Below are positions 12,346 to 24,400 of a DNA stretch of 64,000 bases, piece after piece; the first letter of the stretch is position 1; each line of letters begins with the position of its first letter. The stretch comes from Strigamia acuminata (Eukaryota > Arthropoda > Chilopoda > Geophilomorpha > Linotaeniidae). Location of the stretch: assembly GCA_949358305.1 (NCBI GenBank), contig OX442314.1, positions 23,925,060 through 23,989,059 on the forward strand, written 5' to 3'. The position numbers and the translations under genes are program-made. The notes below the pieces were generated by a model. It saw nothing but the letters and a program-made list of their open reading frames with translations. It was not told the DNA's origin and did not search any database.

Positions 12346-15300
12346 TAACATAGGAAATAAAAGACAAGCCTTGTGCTTATTGGTTTGTATACCAAAATGG
12401 TCGAGAAGTAAAATGGACCTATGAAGAATTATCTAGATATTCAAAGAAATCTGCAAATGCACTTTTGCAATTGGGCTTTGGATCCAAATGGACAAATTGC
12501 ATGCTCCTTATGCCTAAAATGCCTGAATGGTGGCTCCTTAACTTAGCTTGCATGCGAGTAGGTAATAATATCGTTTGCACATCTTTGTAAATCATTAGTA
12601 GTGTAAGCTGTCCGTCTAGTACAAGCAGAACTGTTCTGCGACCATGTCCCTCGTCCTATTTGTCCAGAGACCATTTCCGGGGCTGCAGTTCTGCGAGACA
12701 GTTAGCACTCTTCAGACTCTCTTCTCTCTGGTTGGACATGATGACGTATTCCTAAGATTTGCCAGAAGTCTGAATCGTAAAAGTGTAATTTATTCCTCTT
12801 AAAGTCTTCCACAAGGCAGGGATACGTCTGCCTAGCTATGTCAAAGGAAGAAAAGAAGTGACAACCGGTAGTCCTTTACAAATTTAATGCACTTACCGGT
12901 AACTTATATGCAGGAATCGTTACAAATTTGATTGATTATATTGTTAATTCCATACTTTGCTGGTAATCAACTGTAATATAGTCTGTGCCCGATACCTTGA
13001 TGTCGAATTGAAACACTAAATTCCATTTTTTGCACATAAATTGTTTATTGCATTATTGACTCTAGTAAAAAACATCACTGATTTCTACATAAATAATGAA
13101 TAAGTGTGAACAGTCTAAAAATAAATCATTCCAGTGCTGGACTGGCCCGGCGGGATACTGGGAATTTCCCGGTGGCCCGTCGTGGCTTGCTGTGGCCCGT
13201 CCCGACTTGATTGATTGTGGCCCGAACATCCAGATTTCCCGGCACTAAATTTGTTCCCAGTCCAGCCCTGGATCATTCACACTTGTAGAAATTAGACTTT
13301 CTAAAAGTCGCAACTTCTACTTGAGTGGTTCAGTGTGTTTACTGCACATCTAGTGAATAGTGTGATTACCTGTTACCGTATTATTTATTAAAGTTGTATT
13401 TTTGTTGTGTTTATGTGCACAGACATAAGACTGAACTAGGCACTATATTCACATTTGCCGTAAATAGAGATAGAACAAATCCCAAATTCTTTTACCACTG
13501 ACTTTAATGATTTTTCCACCAAAAGAAAGAGGACATTTGCTTCTATAAATCCTGCTCAAGACTAAACCTCTCTTGGTTTACGAATGGATAGCAGTTAAAG
13601 ATTGCGCAATAAAAACTTGTTATCAAATTCCCGAATGAAACGATCATCGGGCTGGATTCATCATCAGGCCGGCCGGCCCATTCATCAGGCTGGCTCGTTC
13701 ATCGGTCTGCCTCAATCGACATGTTGATGCTGACTTGGCTAACAAGACTGCGTTCCAGTGGGACGGTGTGAGAAACATATGTACTTGCCATTTGAAAACT
13801 GTGAAAAGTAAAGACTTCTGCTTTGAAGGGTTTATAGAAGAACATGTCCTCTTTCTTTTGGTGTAAAAACCATTGAAATCTGTTGTAAAATAGAATTTGG
13901 AATTTGTTCTATATTTAATTAGGATGAATGTCAATGTGGTGCCAACTTCAACATGGTTTCACAGACAGAGATTTGGAAGTTTGATTTTGACATCACAATA
14001 TTGGCGTAGACTGTAAGATGGTTGGGTTATTTGGGGACATGAACTTGCAAATATTCCTAAAATTTAAAAAGGTTGTAAAAATAAACACGTCTGCCCTGAA
14101 CAATTGAAGTTCCATAAAATCTTTATAAATTATAAAGTTTATAAATTTTGCAGGAAACAAAGTTGTGCATGGTACTTCGCAGCTCACAGCACAAGATATC
14201 AAATACCGACTACAAGCAATGAAAGTTCAATGTATTATTACAACACCAAAACTTGCAGATGCAGTTGATACAGTTAAGTTACAACCAGACATGGGTCCTA
14301 CTGTTTCAAGACCTGACAAATTAACAACTTTGAAAAAAGAAATTAATTTGCCCACAATTAGATTGTTTAATAACCTGTCATATTTGCAGAGCAATTTTAA
14401 AAGCCAAGAATGATTTAATATTTTTCAGGTGGCAGCAGAATGTCCTTCATTAAACACTAAAATTGTTGTCGATCCGGAAAAGATGAACAGGTAAGAAAAC
14501 TTGCATAGTACCACTTTTTTATAATTAAGAAATTAAATTGTGCTTAGGTCTGGTTGGTTAAACTATACAGATAACTACACCAATGCATCTGAGGAACATC
14601 AAGTAATTTTCTTGTTTAAAATAATTTTGCCCCTTCTGCGAGTAATTCTGTATCTCACTAGGCACCAGAAGCAAGTAGCAAACATCAGCCTATGGGGCGC
14701 TCTTAGAACCTAAAAAATAAATAAATAAATAAATAAATAAACAAATAAATAAATAAAATAAAATAAGGTCGCTTGGGTCCAGTGCCACACCACGAGCTTG
14801 GTGCATTGTGGGGGTGGCACTGAATGACTGAGCCCTCTAAGGGCGCCAAAATATTATTTGCTAATGGCAGCATTTTCTCTCATAACGAATCTATACTGAG
14901 AAAACTCTACATTCCAAAACTCCTGTTTTAAGCATTTTAATCGTGGGAGTTTTGGAATGTACTGTACATACATCTACGTCCGGTATCTTGTTGCCAATAT
15001 CAAAACACTAAATTCCACTTTTTGCACATAAATTGTTTATTGCACTCAAGTGAATATTGCAATTACCTGTTATATTTTCAAAAAATCTCGCATTTATTGC
15101 ACTTGTGTGCGCGCGCACTGAGATTTTTCAGTTTAATTATGGCATCAAAATAGCGCAGGGGCAGACTGCACACATTAGAGAAATAGCTACCTGAATGTTC
15201 ATTTTGGTCTTTTTTTTTAGTGTGTAAAGACTAAAGGTTCAGATCCATACCAAATTTACTTTACAAGTGGAACTACAAATTTACCCAAATGTGTTATGCA

Positions 15301-18300
15301 CACTCACAGTGGCTTTTGTCTTGGTTTCATTTGCGTATCAAGGTTTGTATACAACAAAAATTGAAAAATTCGAGGTATTCAGTGGGTAAGCAAGCAATGT
15401 TTTAAGTACCATCGTTTTCTAGACATTTCCCATGAATGTTCTCAAATAAAAAGTAATAATTTGAATTTGTAGTCGGAATTACACACTGAATACCTCTTTT
15501 GGTGTGACAATAATTAATATTCAACAAAAATAATTGCAGAGATTTCGTCAAATTGGACAGAAGAGTTGTATTTTGGAACATAGCTGATACTGGATGGGCA
15601 AAATTCATGTGGAGTTGCGTAGCAATACCTTGGCTTGCAGGAGCAACAGTTTTTGTGCATGAAATGCCTCAATTTAATGTCAAACAAACAATTGAAGTAA
15701 AGAAACCAATAAGCACTTTTATAAGCATCTACCATTCGCTTTTAAAAATAATTGCACTCCATTACTTACTAAACAATGCTGGATTTACCATTAGGCACAC
15801 ATTTAATGCCTCTTAAAATCTTGAAATCCTTATGAACAAAATGTTCTCGTGTGTAGATTTTACAGAAATATCCCGTGCAACGAATGTGCGCTCCTCCAAC
15901 CGTATATCGAATGCTCGTAGCACAGGAACTACCAAAATTCAACAAATTAGAATTATGTATCACTGGAGGCGAAGCATTGGTAAACTATCATATACATATA
16001 TATTTTTCTAAATAATAAACTAACACTAACAACAAAACAGAACGCAGAAGTAGGCAAACAGTGGAAGCAAAAGACCAATATTAACATACTCGAGGCATAT
16101 GGCCAAACAGAAACCACAGCTCTCATCTACAATACCGTTGATTCACTTATTACATTTGGATCTATGGGCAAAGCAAATCCAGCTGTTAAAATTGCCTTGC
16201 TGGATAATGAAGGAAAAGAAGTACCACAGGGAAAAGTTGGCCAGATAGCTACCAAAGTCAAACCAGATCGGCCAGTAGGTATATTCAAAGGATACGAGGT
16301 AATTCACTAACAATTGTTGGAGCTTTTCTGTTGCTTACTGCACTGTTATTGATTTATTTAGGGAGATTCAGAAAAAACAAGCCAAGTGTTTGTCGGAGAC
16401 TATTATTTGACCGGTGATCACGCTTATGTGGATGCAGATGGTTATTACTGGTACACAGGAAGAAAGGATGACATCATCACATCTTCAGCGTAAAAATTTG
16501 AACTAACTAAAATTCAGGGGTTCCCAATCGTCTCTGCTTGGACGATCGTGGACAAAAAAACTTGCCTTCAGTTTAGCCGCTTTAATTTTATCTACCAGGT
16601 GGCATAAAAATCCACTGAGATTCAATGACATCAATCTTGACCCGGTCTCTCGTCTTGCCCTAACAACAGTATTAAAAGATAGACCGGGCAAATAATGATA
16701 GATAAACTTTAAACAGCTAAACTGATGGGAAGTTTTTTTATCCACGACTGTACAGTGGTGGGTCATAAAAATCGCTTCAGTCCAGCTTGAAGTTCACCTG
16801 CAGTATGAGTGTTTTCGGCTGTATCCACCAGGTAGTGCAAAAACTCACCGATATGTTTTGACAAATTGCCATTTAAATGATGTCACACAATCATCTAAAC
16901 CCAGCTGGAGTGGGACGATTTTTATGACCACGACTCTACACTAAGGGTGCGGTCGGATCGGTTACAATCCGACTCAAACCGAATTCGGATTGAATTGAGT
17001 CGGTTTCGGATGGCCCCAAATCAATCCGGTTGTTTTTCGAATCGGACTGGATAATCCGAATTTTTATTTGTTCATTCCGGATCGGGTTTTGGGAAAAAAC
17101 CGAAACCGATCCGTGTAATCCGATTTTTTAAAAATAACGTTTTTACGACGTTTATAAGACGTTTATATTACACTTACTTAAACGTCCAATCATTGTTCCG
17201 CTTTCCGGTATATAAATTCCATCACACGTTAGTTTAGTAGTTTTCATTATCAATATCAACGCAAAGAAAGCATAACTGTCTCCAAGCTCCATGTGCTTAA
17301 AATCACGAAAATGACATTGATGACATTGATTACAAAAAAATCTTTGAAATTTTCAAATTTTCAACATTATTGTGAAATGTGACATCTGGAACTCAATCCG
17401 ATCCGAAATCCGCATTCGGTTTGAATTGAATGCGGATAGGATTGGATAGAACGCTATTTTTTTCCGGATAGGATTGAATAATCAATTTACCCATCCGCAA
17501 TTTTTCGAATTGGATCGGATTTTTTAAAAAACCGATTCAAACCGATCCAAACGCACCCTTACTCTACACTTTAAGCATGCTCAATGCAATGGCAGATCCA
17601 GGGAGTTGGCAATGGAGGCGATTGCCCCCACTCTGAGGCTCTAGTCAATCATATTGGCCCTACCCATCCTCGTCAGTGGGCTCACATTCACATGTAAAAG
17701 AAAATTCCTGTAAAATTGCACCGAGAAACCAGAAATTACTTTTAAATAATTAACTCGGCACATTCATAAAGATATTTAAAATTTTCCATGTTAAATTTTA
17801 CATTCAGACTGGTTTAAAAAAATATGAAAAAGTTTAAATGACTTTATGAATGTGCCCAATGTAACTGATTTTGTGTGTAAATGATTGCAGATATCGAATT
17901 GGGCCTGTTGAAGTTGAAAACGCCTTACAACAGCATCCTGATGTTCTCGAGTCAGCAGTTATCGGAGTTCCAGACTACGAGCGCACACAGGTAATTGTGA
18001 ATGCCATGCCAGTAACTCGACCTGTAAAAACACTAAAATTGCCTAACCAAAATTATATTTATAAATTTAAACTATTTACCAACATATTTTTTTGCGGACA
18101 TCTTTCCCAAAAATTTGCAAGATTATGCCGATTTAAAAAAATCAATCACGTGTTCCCCTTATTAAAAATGCAATTTTTTGACAGATCGTAAAGGCATTTG
18201 TTATCCTCAAAGATTCTGGCAAGAAAAAAGATCCGGAAAAATTGAAAAAAGAATTACAAGATCATGTTAAAAAGACGACTGCACCTTATAAGTATCCAAG

Positions 18301-18497
18301 ACAGGTAAAATACACAAAATTTAGAATTTTTATGTTTTTTTTTTAAAGTTACTCTACCATTTATTAATTTTTTCATTTCATTTCAGATCGAATTTATCGA
18401 CGCTCTGCCTAAAACTCTAAGTCAGAAAATCAAGCGAGCCGAATTACGTGCAGCCGAAGAGAAGAAACTCAAAACTAATCCCGTACAAAAAAAATAA
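11971..18497 (+). CDS. Medium-chain acyl-CoA synthetase, ACSM type
   Basis: Predicted mitochondrial enzyme that adenylates carboxylic acids and joins them to CoA. I read 14 exons with canonical sites: 11971-12045, 12116-12268, 12354-12561, 14154-14272, 14429-14490, then exons starting at about 14548, 15221, 15540, 15857, 16041, 16362, 17891, 18185, and 18388-18497. The N-terminus is basic and hydroxylated (MSGLVRLRRISYSK), like a mitochondrial presequence. Family motifs in order are the phosphate-binding loop TSGTTNLPK, the segment ADTGWAKFMWS, AYGQTETTALIY, TGDHAYVDADGYYWYTGRKDD, YRIGPVEVENAL, and LPKTLSQKIKR with the C-terminal lysine. Three normally invariant glycines are replaced (SGTTG to SGTTN, SSGYRIGP to SSAYRIGP, SGKI to SQKI), so activity or specificity may be altered. 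Introns 3 and 11 are long and full of miniature elements. Confidence 0.88.
12315..12346. repeat. (TAA)n microsatellite
   Basis: About ten TAA units lie in the intron just before the third exon of the acyl-CoA synthetase gene, immediately ahead of its splice acceptor. Confidence 0.9.
12985..13065. repeat. Dispersed repeat, copy 1
   Basis: The segment containing cactaaattccat and ttttgcacataaattg recurs almost unchanged at 14985-15060, and in reverse orientation near 24610-24690 and partly near 26395-26440. It marks an interspersed family of at least four copies in this window. Confidence 0.6.
13464..13925. mobile_element. Foldback element with 100-bp inverted arms
   Basis: The left arm (about 13464-13562) contains ccaccaaaagaaagaggaca. 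It is matched in inverted orientation by the right arm (about 13815-13925), which contains tgtcctctttcttttggtg, with good similarity over roughly 100 bp. The 250-bp interior is richer in GC. It lies wholly in intron 3 of the acyl-CoA synthetase gene. No transposase is present. Confidence 0.6.
14712..14766. repeat. (AAAT)n microsatellite
   Basis: A run of AAAT units with two interruptions, in an intron of the acyl-CoA synthetase gene. Confidence 0.9.
14985..15060. repeat. Dispersed repeat, copy 2
   Basis: A near copy of the 12985-13065 segment in direct orientation, sharing the word actttttgcacataaattg. It sits in the intron preceding the exon with the phosphate-binding loop. Confidence 0.6.
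16541..16755. mobile_element. Miniature inverted-repeat element A
   Basis: The left arm reads tcgtggacaaaaaaacttg and continues into ttcagtttagc. The right arm, reverse complemented, reads tcgtggataaaaaaacttc and continues into atcagtttagc. Arms of about 60 bp enclose a short loop. It is one of three elements packed into intron 11 of the acyl-CoA synthetase gene. Confidence 0.6.
16751..16940. mobile_element. Miniature inverted-repeat element B
   Basis: The left end (ggtcataaaaatcg, preceded by tacagtggtg) matches the reverse complement of the right end (cgatttttatgaccacgac). It abuts element A on one side and the hAT-type element on the other. Confidence 0.55.
16942..17561. mobile_element. 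hAT-type MITE with 8-bp target duplication
   Basis: This 620-bp element begins TAAGGGTGCG and ends CGCACCCTTA. It is flanked on both sides by the identical octamer CTCTACAC (16934-16941 and 17562-17569). A-like short terminal inverted repeats plus an 8-bp target duplication are diagnostic of the hAT superfamily. The interior is largely self-complementary (repeats of cggatcgg and related words) and has no open frame. The left copy of the target octamer overlaps the end of element B, so this insertion is the younger of the two. Confidence 0.85.
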
Positions 18498-19083
18498 TTT
18501 AATACTTTCAACGACATTCACAAGATTGCATATGATTACAAACGTTAACCCCCCGCCCCCCAACCCCCTAAAACAATTTAATAAACAAAAAAAAAAACAA
18601 AAAAAAAAATTAATTTCAACTGTTTATATATTTTCCTTCATTATAACTTGACATGAATTCATTTTTGTACGTAAAATATATATATAAAATCAAATGAAAA
18701 TCCAATCTCATCAAATTTCACCATTAAATTTTTCCCATCACTTTCTACCATTCGATCTCTAAAGTCTAGAATCACATTAAAATCACTACTGCGTGTGGTC
18801 TACAATACAAAACAAATGCATCTTTCATTTTTTTCCCAAACAGTAGAAGCAACAATCAGCAGTCAATATTCAATATCCACAAAACAAAAAATTTAAATTT
18901 AAAAAAAAATAAAATAAAACAAAATACTTTTTCAATAATTTCACCCTTTACTTTGCCACACAAAACACGAGCAAAACACTGGACTAGTAGTGGAGAAAGG
19001 CAGTCATCATCACATAAAAAAAAAACCTATTTTCAAACTGAAACCTACGAATATCAACCGCGTAATGAGCGGTTTCATTCATT
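18498..19083. other. Convergent 3' ends of two genes
   Basis: The stretch lies between the stop of the acyl-CoA synthetase gene (+) and the stop of DCUN1D3 (-). It is A-rich, as expected for back-to-back 3' untranslated regions. An AATAAA-like word follows the plus-strand stop at about 18580. No additional gene is seen. Confidence 0.6.
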
Positions 19084-20001
19084 TCAATCACTTTCCTCGT
19101 TCCTATTCTCTTTATGTTGAACGTTTTGATTCGTTTGGTCGTTTTCGTACTCTACGAAATCGTCGAAAAGGCTGGGCCAAGCCTCGGTGTCGTCGTACAT
19201 GCTCAAATCGTCTTTGACCGCGTCGCAAAAATTGAGAAACATGTTCCACGTGTCTCGCGGGATCCCACGCACATTGGGATGTTTCTCGAGGAAGGCGAGC
19301 CAGCGCGATAAAACCACGGGCTCCCGATGGGAGAACACGAGTTTCCACAAGCAAATGGCCATCTCCGAGGGCAAAATGCGCTGACCGTTCTCCGAGTCCA
19401 GGCCGAACCTGAAGGTAAAGCGATAAAGATCTTTGAAATTCTCCGCGTCCTGCGCTTCCTGCACGAGGTCCGGGAACCTGTTCTGAATGCCTTTGATCGA
19501 GTCGACTTTGAGTGTTTTGCAACCGGTCACGAACTCCTGTCTGGTGAATTTGCACATGGTTTCCGCACTGAATTTCCACGCTAGCAAAAGAACTTTGAAT
19601 TCTTCCGGTTTGACCTCCAAGTCGCGGCAAAATCGTTCGATTCCTTCCGATAAAATGGCGTCCTCCTGCCCGTCCTTGTATTGCTCGAACAGACCGATGA
19701 TTTTCGGCTCGGACACGGATTCATTGCGCCCTTGACTCGACCGCTTGCTGTCGCCGCTGCCGCTGAGAATTGGCGGAATTCGTGGGTAGAACATTCGTTT
19801 CTCACTGTTTTGGTGGCTGGTTCTGTTTCCGTTGTTGGAGTTGTCGCCGAGGCCGCCGAATAGACGACTTTCGGGCAAGTGTGCGTTTTGTTGCGCCGGA
19901 ACCGAAGTCAAGTCGACTTTGTCGGTGTCGATAAATTGTGATTCGGGTACGTTGCCACCATTTTCCTTGTGATCTTTACAGCACGCGAGGCAATTCCCCA
20001 T
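19084..20001 (-). CDS. DCUN1D3: DCN1-like protein 3 (cullin neddylation co-E3)
   Basis: A 305-residue protein encoded in one exon, close to the 304 residues of human DCUN1D3. It begins MGNCLACC, which fits N-myristoylation plus palmitoylation and membrane targeting typical of this paralogue. A low-complexity linker of about 90 residues precedes the PONY/DCUN1 domain. Recognisable domain segments are DAILSEGIERFCRDL, VLLLAWKF, MCKFTRQEF, FKDLYRFTF, and near the C-terminus DTWNMFLNF and EAWPSLFDDFVEYE. Family members bind UBE2M and cullins and promote NEDD8 transfer. DCUN1D3 is known to hold cullins at the membrane. The gene is convergent with the acyl-CoA synthetase gene. A CRE lies about 250 bp upstream of the ATG. 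Confidence 0.95.
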   Translation of the reverse strand: MGNCLACCKDHKENGGNVPESQFIDTDKVDLTSVPAQQNAHLPESRLFGGLGDNSNNGNRTSHQNSEKRMFYPRIPPILSGSGDSKRSSQGRNESVSEPKIIGLFEQYKDGQEDAILSEGIERFCRDLEVKPEEFKVLLLAWKFSAETMCKFTRQEFVTGCKTLKVDSIKGIQNRFPDLVQEAQDAENFKDLYRFTFRFGLDSENGQRILPSEMAICLWKLVFSHREPVVLSRWLAFLEKHPNVRGIPRDTWNMFLNFCDAVKDDLSMYDDTEAWPSLFDDFVEYENDQTNQNVQHKENRNEESD

Positions 20002-21432
20002 TAGTCACAGCCACCTTCGTCTGTTTTTGTTCATTATCTGCAATTCATTTGTATCAAAAATCAGTTTAAATTTAACAAAAATTGATTTCTTAATCTATTT
20101 ACTTGACACCAATCAGATAAACTGATTTCAAACAAAAATATTCGCCTGAAAGTAACAATTTTTTATCAAATTCGTAGGAAATTCGACATACTCACTTTTT
20201 GCTCATAATACACGTCGTTTTGGATCTTTCCACATTCTTCAAATTACATGACGTCATGTGCGGGTCAACTACAAGAGGAAAAAAAAAACACGGGTTAAGT
20301 AAATATTTTCATTAAATTTCGGGCGATTGATAAGGAAACAGCGAGGACACCGAGTAAAAAGATGTTTGTCACGAAAAATCGCCGGTTGCTTAGCACTATT
20401 TTGTTGCATTTAATTATATTTGCCGATGAAATGTTAGTTTTCAGGGTAAAGTAGGTTAATCTCGAGTTATTTTTAACCCTTTCGAGTCAAAGCTGTTTGA
20501 ATAAACCTATTTTGAATTTCTCACCTCTCACGAAATACGAGCGAGTACTGCCAATGCACCACCTGATTGATAAATTTAAACAAAAAATGATTTTATACTG
20601 TTTATGTTCATCTTATCGCCGTTATATTTCACGTGAGGATTCAATTCCTTTATCACGAATTTGATTGAAAATTGCCGACCGTGGAGCCCATCGTCGACAA
20701 TTTAGTCGGAACCATGCAGATACATCATAATGCTAGCCGAAGACCTAACCTAACTAACATTAAAATCAAAATTTAGATTTATTAAATAAGATATTTAAGT
20801 AGAGAATTGTAATCCAAATTAAATAACGTTTTTAATTTAATATTTATATTACTGGTTAATAAAATTTATAAAAAAAAAAATTATTTTGCATCGGTCTACC
20901 GCTAGACTCAACCCGTCGTGAATCATGACGGCTTATAGAAACGATTCAATTTCACAATATAAGAGCCAATAAAACCGTCACAATTTTAACTCAAAAAATA
21001 CTTTTATTCCTGCATCATCAATTATCTCACTCTATATTGAAAATTCCTACAAATTCCCTCTTCAGTACCATTTCAAATTACATTACAAATTAAGATTTTA
21101 AAAAGCATCAAACTAGAAATAAAATGTAATTTTATTACAAAAAAGAGAAAATCTGCAATGAAACACCGTGCATAGTAAGACAAATCATTACAGCACTTAG
21201 TATCCAACTAAAAAAAAAAGAAAGAAAATAGAAAGAAAAAAAAACAAAAAATTATTATGGACACACCGAATAGACAATGTAAATAATGTGCGTAGTTCGG
21301 GCTTTGAAATACAAATATTGTACAACGAAATGGAATGGGGAAAAAACGAATGCCACAAATCATAACTCAAAAAACATAAGAAAAAACACAAAATGAATAA
21401 ATTTCCAGAAACATCTAATTTATTGCCTTAAT
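20002..21432. other. Region between DCUN1D3 and LUC7-like genes
   Basis: The first 300 bp should hold the DCUN1D3 promoter and possibly a 5' untranslated exon. The right 400 bp should be the 3' untranslated region of the LUC7-like gene. The middle is AT-rich with no supported exon. Confidence 0.5.
20249..20256. promoter_or_regulatory. Consensus CRE upstream of DCUN1D3
   Basis: The exact palindrome TGACGTCA, embedded in catgacgtcatg, lies about 250 bp upstream of the DCUN1D3 start codon. It is a full CREB/ATF consensus in a plausible promoter position. Function is inferred from position only. Confidence 0.45.
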
Positions 21433-24400
21433 TTATCTCTCCTTATTCTCTTTAGGCCACTTGTCTTTAACAGTGTCATCTCGCGTTCCATTCTCATCGT
21501 TCATTTTAGTTCGACGTTCTTTTTCCGCCGACCGCGGCGAACGTGACCGGTCGCGTCTTCTTTCGCGACTTCCGTTTCTTCGCTGCCTATCTCTGGATCG
21601 GGATCTCCGTGCCGATCTGTTTCCGCCGCGTTTCGACGCAGATCGAGACCGGGAGCGCGAACGACGAGTACGAGAAGTGGATCTTCCACGGCGGTCGCGA
21701 GATCGCGATCTAAAACAAATAATTTTTACGTTAAAAAAGAAAAAAAACGTAAAAAGCAAAAAAAAATTTAAACTTTTACCGTCGATTGCGCCGTCGGGGA
21801 CTACGACTGCGACTTCGACTGCGCGAACGACGATTTCGGATCCTGTCTCGAGTTTCAGGATCGTCCGATCGTTCTCTTCCTTCTCTAGGCCCTCCGCCGG
21901 CACCGCCGCCGCCACCACCACCGCCGCCGCCGCCGCCTCTTCTTTCATCCCCTCTCTCGCTACGTTCTCGATCACGTTCGACCCTCTGTTTTTCTCGACG
22001 TTCGTTCACAGATTTCTAAACAAATTTAATAAAATTAAAAACACAATTACTTTTAATTATTATTTTTCTATATTACCTTTAAATCCTCCAACTTTTCCCG
22101 AATTTTAATAAACCCAAGATGTAATTTTCCTCCAAAATGATCAGCTAATCGCCTATCATTATCGTGAATTCCTAAATACGCTGAGCAAACTTCGCACACG
22201 CGTAATTTCTGCTGCTGGTAACTCGAAGCAGGCATTGAATTTCTATACTCTTGCTGTAAAAAAAAAATTTAAAAAAAAAAAATTAAAATATAGAATATCT
22301 AAATGGAAAATCCATTACATACCTCGGCTTGTAATTTCTTTTTCCGAATTTCTTCCACTTCCTCCATAGCTTTCAACGATTCTTCCACGTTTCCTTCCGC
22401 TCCGAGATGTTCCGCTTTGGCTAATTTTTTCCCGATCTGCTCGGCCAATTCGTGAACCTTGTTCGCCTTGGCGGCAACTTCTGCGCTCAATTCCTCCTGA
22501 GTTTCGGCGAGTCTTCGCTTCGCCAACTCCGTCCTCCTATCACAATCGTATATGAATGCTTGAAGATGTTCCATCGCCTACAACAAAAACAAAAAACACC
22601 ATTTTCATCCACTCCGTACAAAATATCCCCTCTTGGTGCCGATTCTAAAATTTTCCATCAAATTTTCCCAAATATACTCACGTCTATATCGTAATAATAA
22701 TCTTTCGCTGTGGATGCCTGCTCGTAATCAGCTCTTAAAGCAAGATCATGAATTTTGGGACATTCACCCAAATCCATCCGCTAGAAAACAAAAAAAAATG
22801 TTAATTTTTGAAATCATTTTTTTTACAGATATCCCTCTAATAATTTCACATGATTGCCCATTGCCATATTGTATGCTTTTGAAATCGTGTTTTGATTTTA
22901 GGCTCTTGTTTTGAACCGTCTCGCTTTGTTTCACTCTATTTCGCTTTGCACGTCTCAATTAAGGCGCTGTGAGCGCAAACTGAGCAGGGTGTTTGCCCTC
23001 TGCATTAACAATTCATTGGAAAACAGAGTGAAATAAATACAGCAGAACGTCGATTATCCGAACTAATCGGGAGACACGAGTGTTCATAAAATCGATTTGG
23101 TAAGGTACGCGACAAAATGAACCAACCTCATACGAAAAGGTATTGCCGTATTTTACCGAGTAAGAGCTGCAGCTCTTATTCAAAACTGCCACTTTCAGCC
23201 ACGGCTATTAATCGAGGGCGGCTCTTATTTTAAATAGTGGCCGATATCCAATGTTATGTTCATTGAACGTATATAACCGCTGCTATTATATCAAATCGCC
23301 TCTCTCGGTCGCGGATCTTATTCGAGGGCAACTCTTAATCGATAAAATACTGTAAGCGAGATCGCTTTTACCGAGGGATACCCGTTTATGTTTGACTTAC
23401 TGTTGAAGCTAAAATATCGTGTGGGCAGCATCCTAGAAGGAAACTTTTGCACACTCTAGGATCAGTAAACTTCACTTTATACTTGTTGTTTTCTCCTGAA
23501 ATTGTAACAGAAAAGAGATAATGAGTTTATCAACAATGACAACAAAATCAATCCTGGATATTTCTCTACGCTTTAATTTCCAATCAAAAAGGTATTTTAG
23601 AAGGAAAAAAAAAGTGAAAAATCAAATCAAATCAAAAGAATTTCTAATTTAATTTAAATTAATTTTTTTCTCTTTTAAATCTTTGATTAAAACAAGTTCA
23701 AAGGCCTCCACATTCTCCAGCAAGACTTTAAAAAACAAAAATCATAAAAATGTCTCTCAAAAATAAAAAAAATAATAATAATAATAAAAAAAATAATAAT
23801 AAAAAAAATTTTTCTTTTAAAATTTTTAAAATTTTAAATATGGACGATTCTTTTCTTTTATAAATCAATTCATGTTTAGTTTTTTTTTTTCTTTTTCTTA
23901 TTAAGAACTCACGTCCTGCTTTTTCTCACAACCTTTAACTTTTTCTATTTCTCGGGCCTGAAAAAATATAATATAAAAAAAACAAACAGCAACAAAAAGA
24001 TCTCATCATTCATCATCACCCTGAAGAAAGGCAGAAGATATATACAAAGTAAAAATGCTTGATATACACACGTGCTCAGCCATGCCGCCCTACGACAGAC
24101 TCCTTTAACACATCCCTTTAATGTACAGTATACTTATTTGCATTTTGTACCCTAGAAACAAGAATTTGGTAATCAGTTAGGGATAAAAACCCAACTTCAA
24201 GCAAAGGAATGGGGCAAAGAACACAAAATACTGAGTGTAAATTTTTTTCACTTTCAAATTGGAGCTAATGTTGAGTGAATTAAACTAAAAACAAATCGAC
24301 ATAAAACCACGTCACTTTAATACCCATTTTCTAACCCATCGGCCCTACAATCAACAGAAGAGAACAAATTTCTTGCTGCTAGACTCTTAGCAGGAAATTG

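Noticed and set aside
21461-22108. A long plus-strand open frame opposite the LUC7-like RS exons
   Set aside because: It is the complement of Arg/Ser and poly-Gly codons and has no independent support. The minus-strand gene explains the region.
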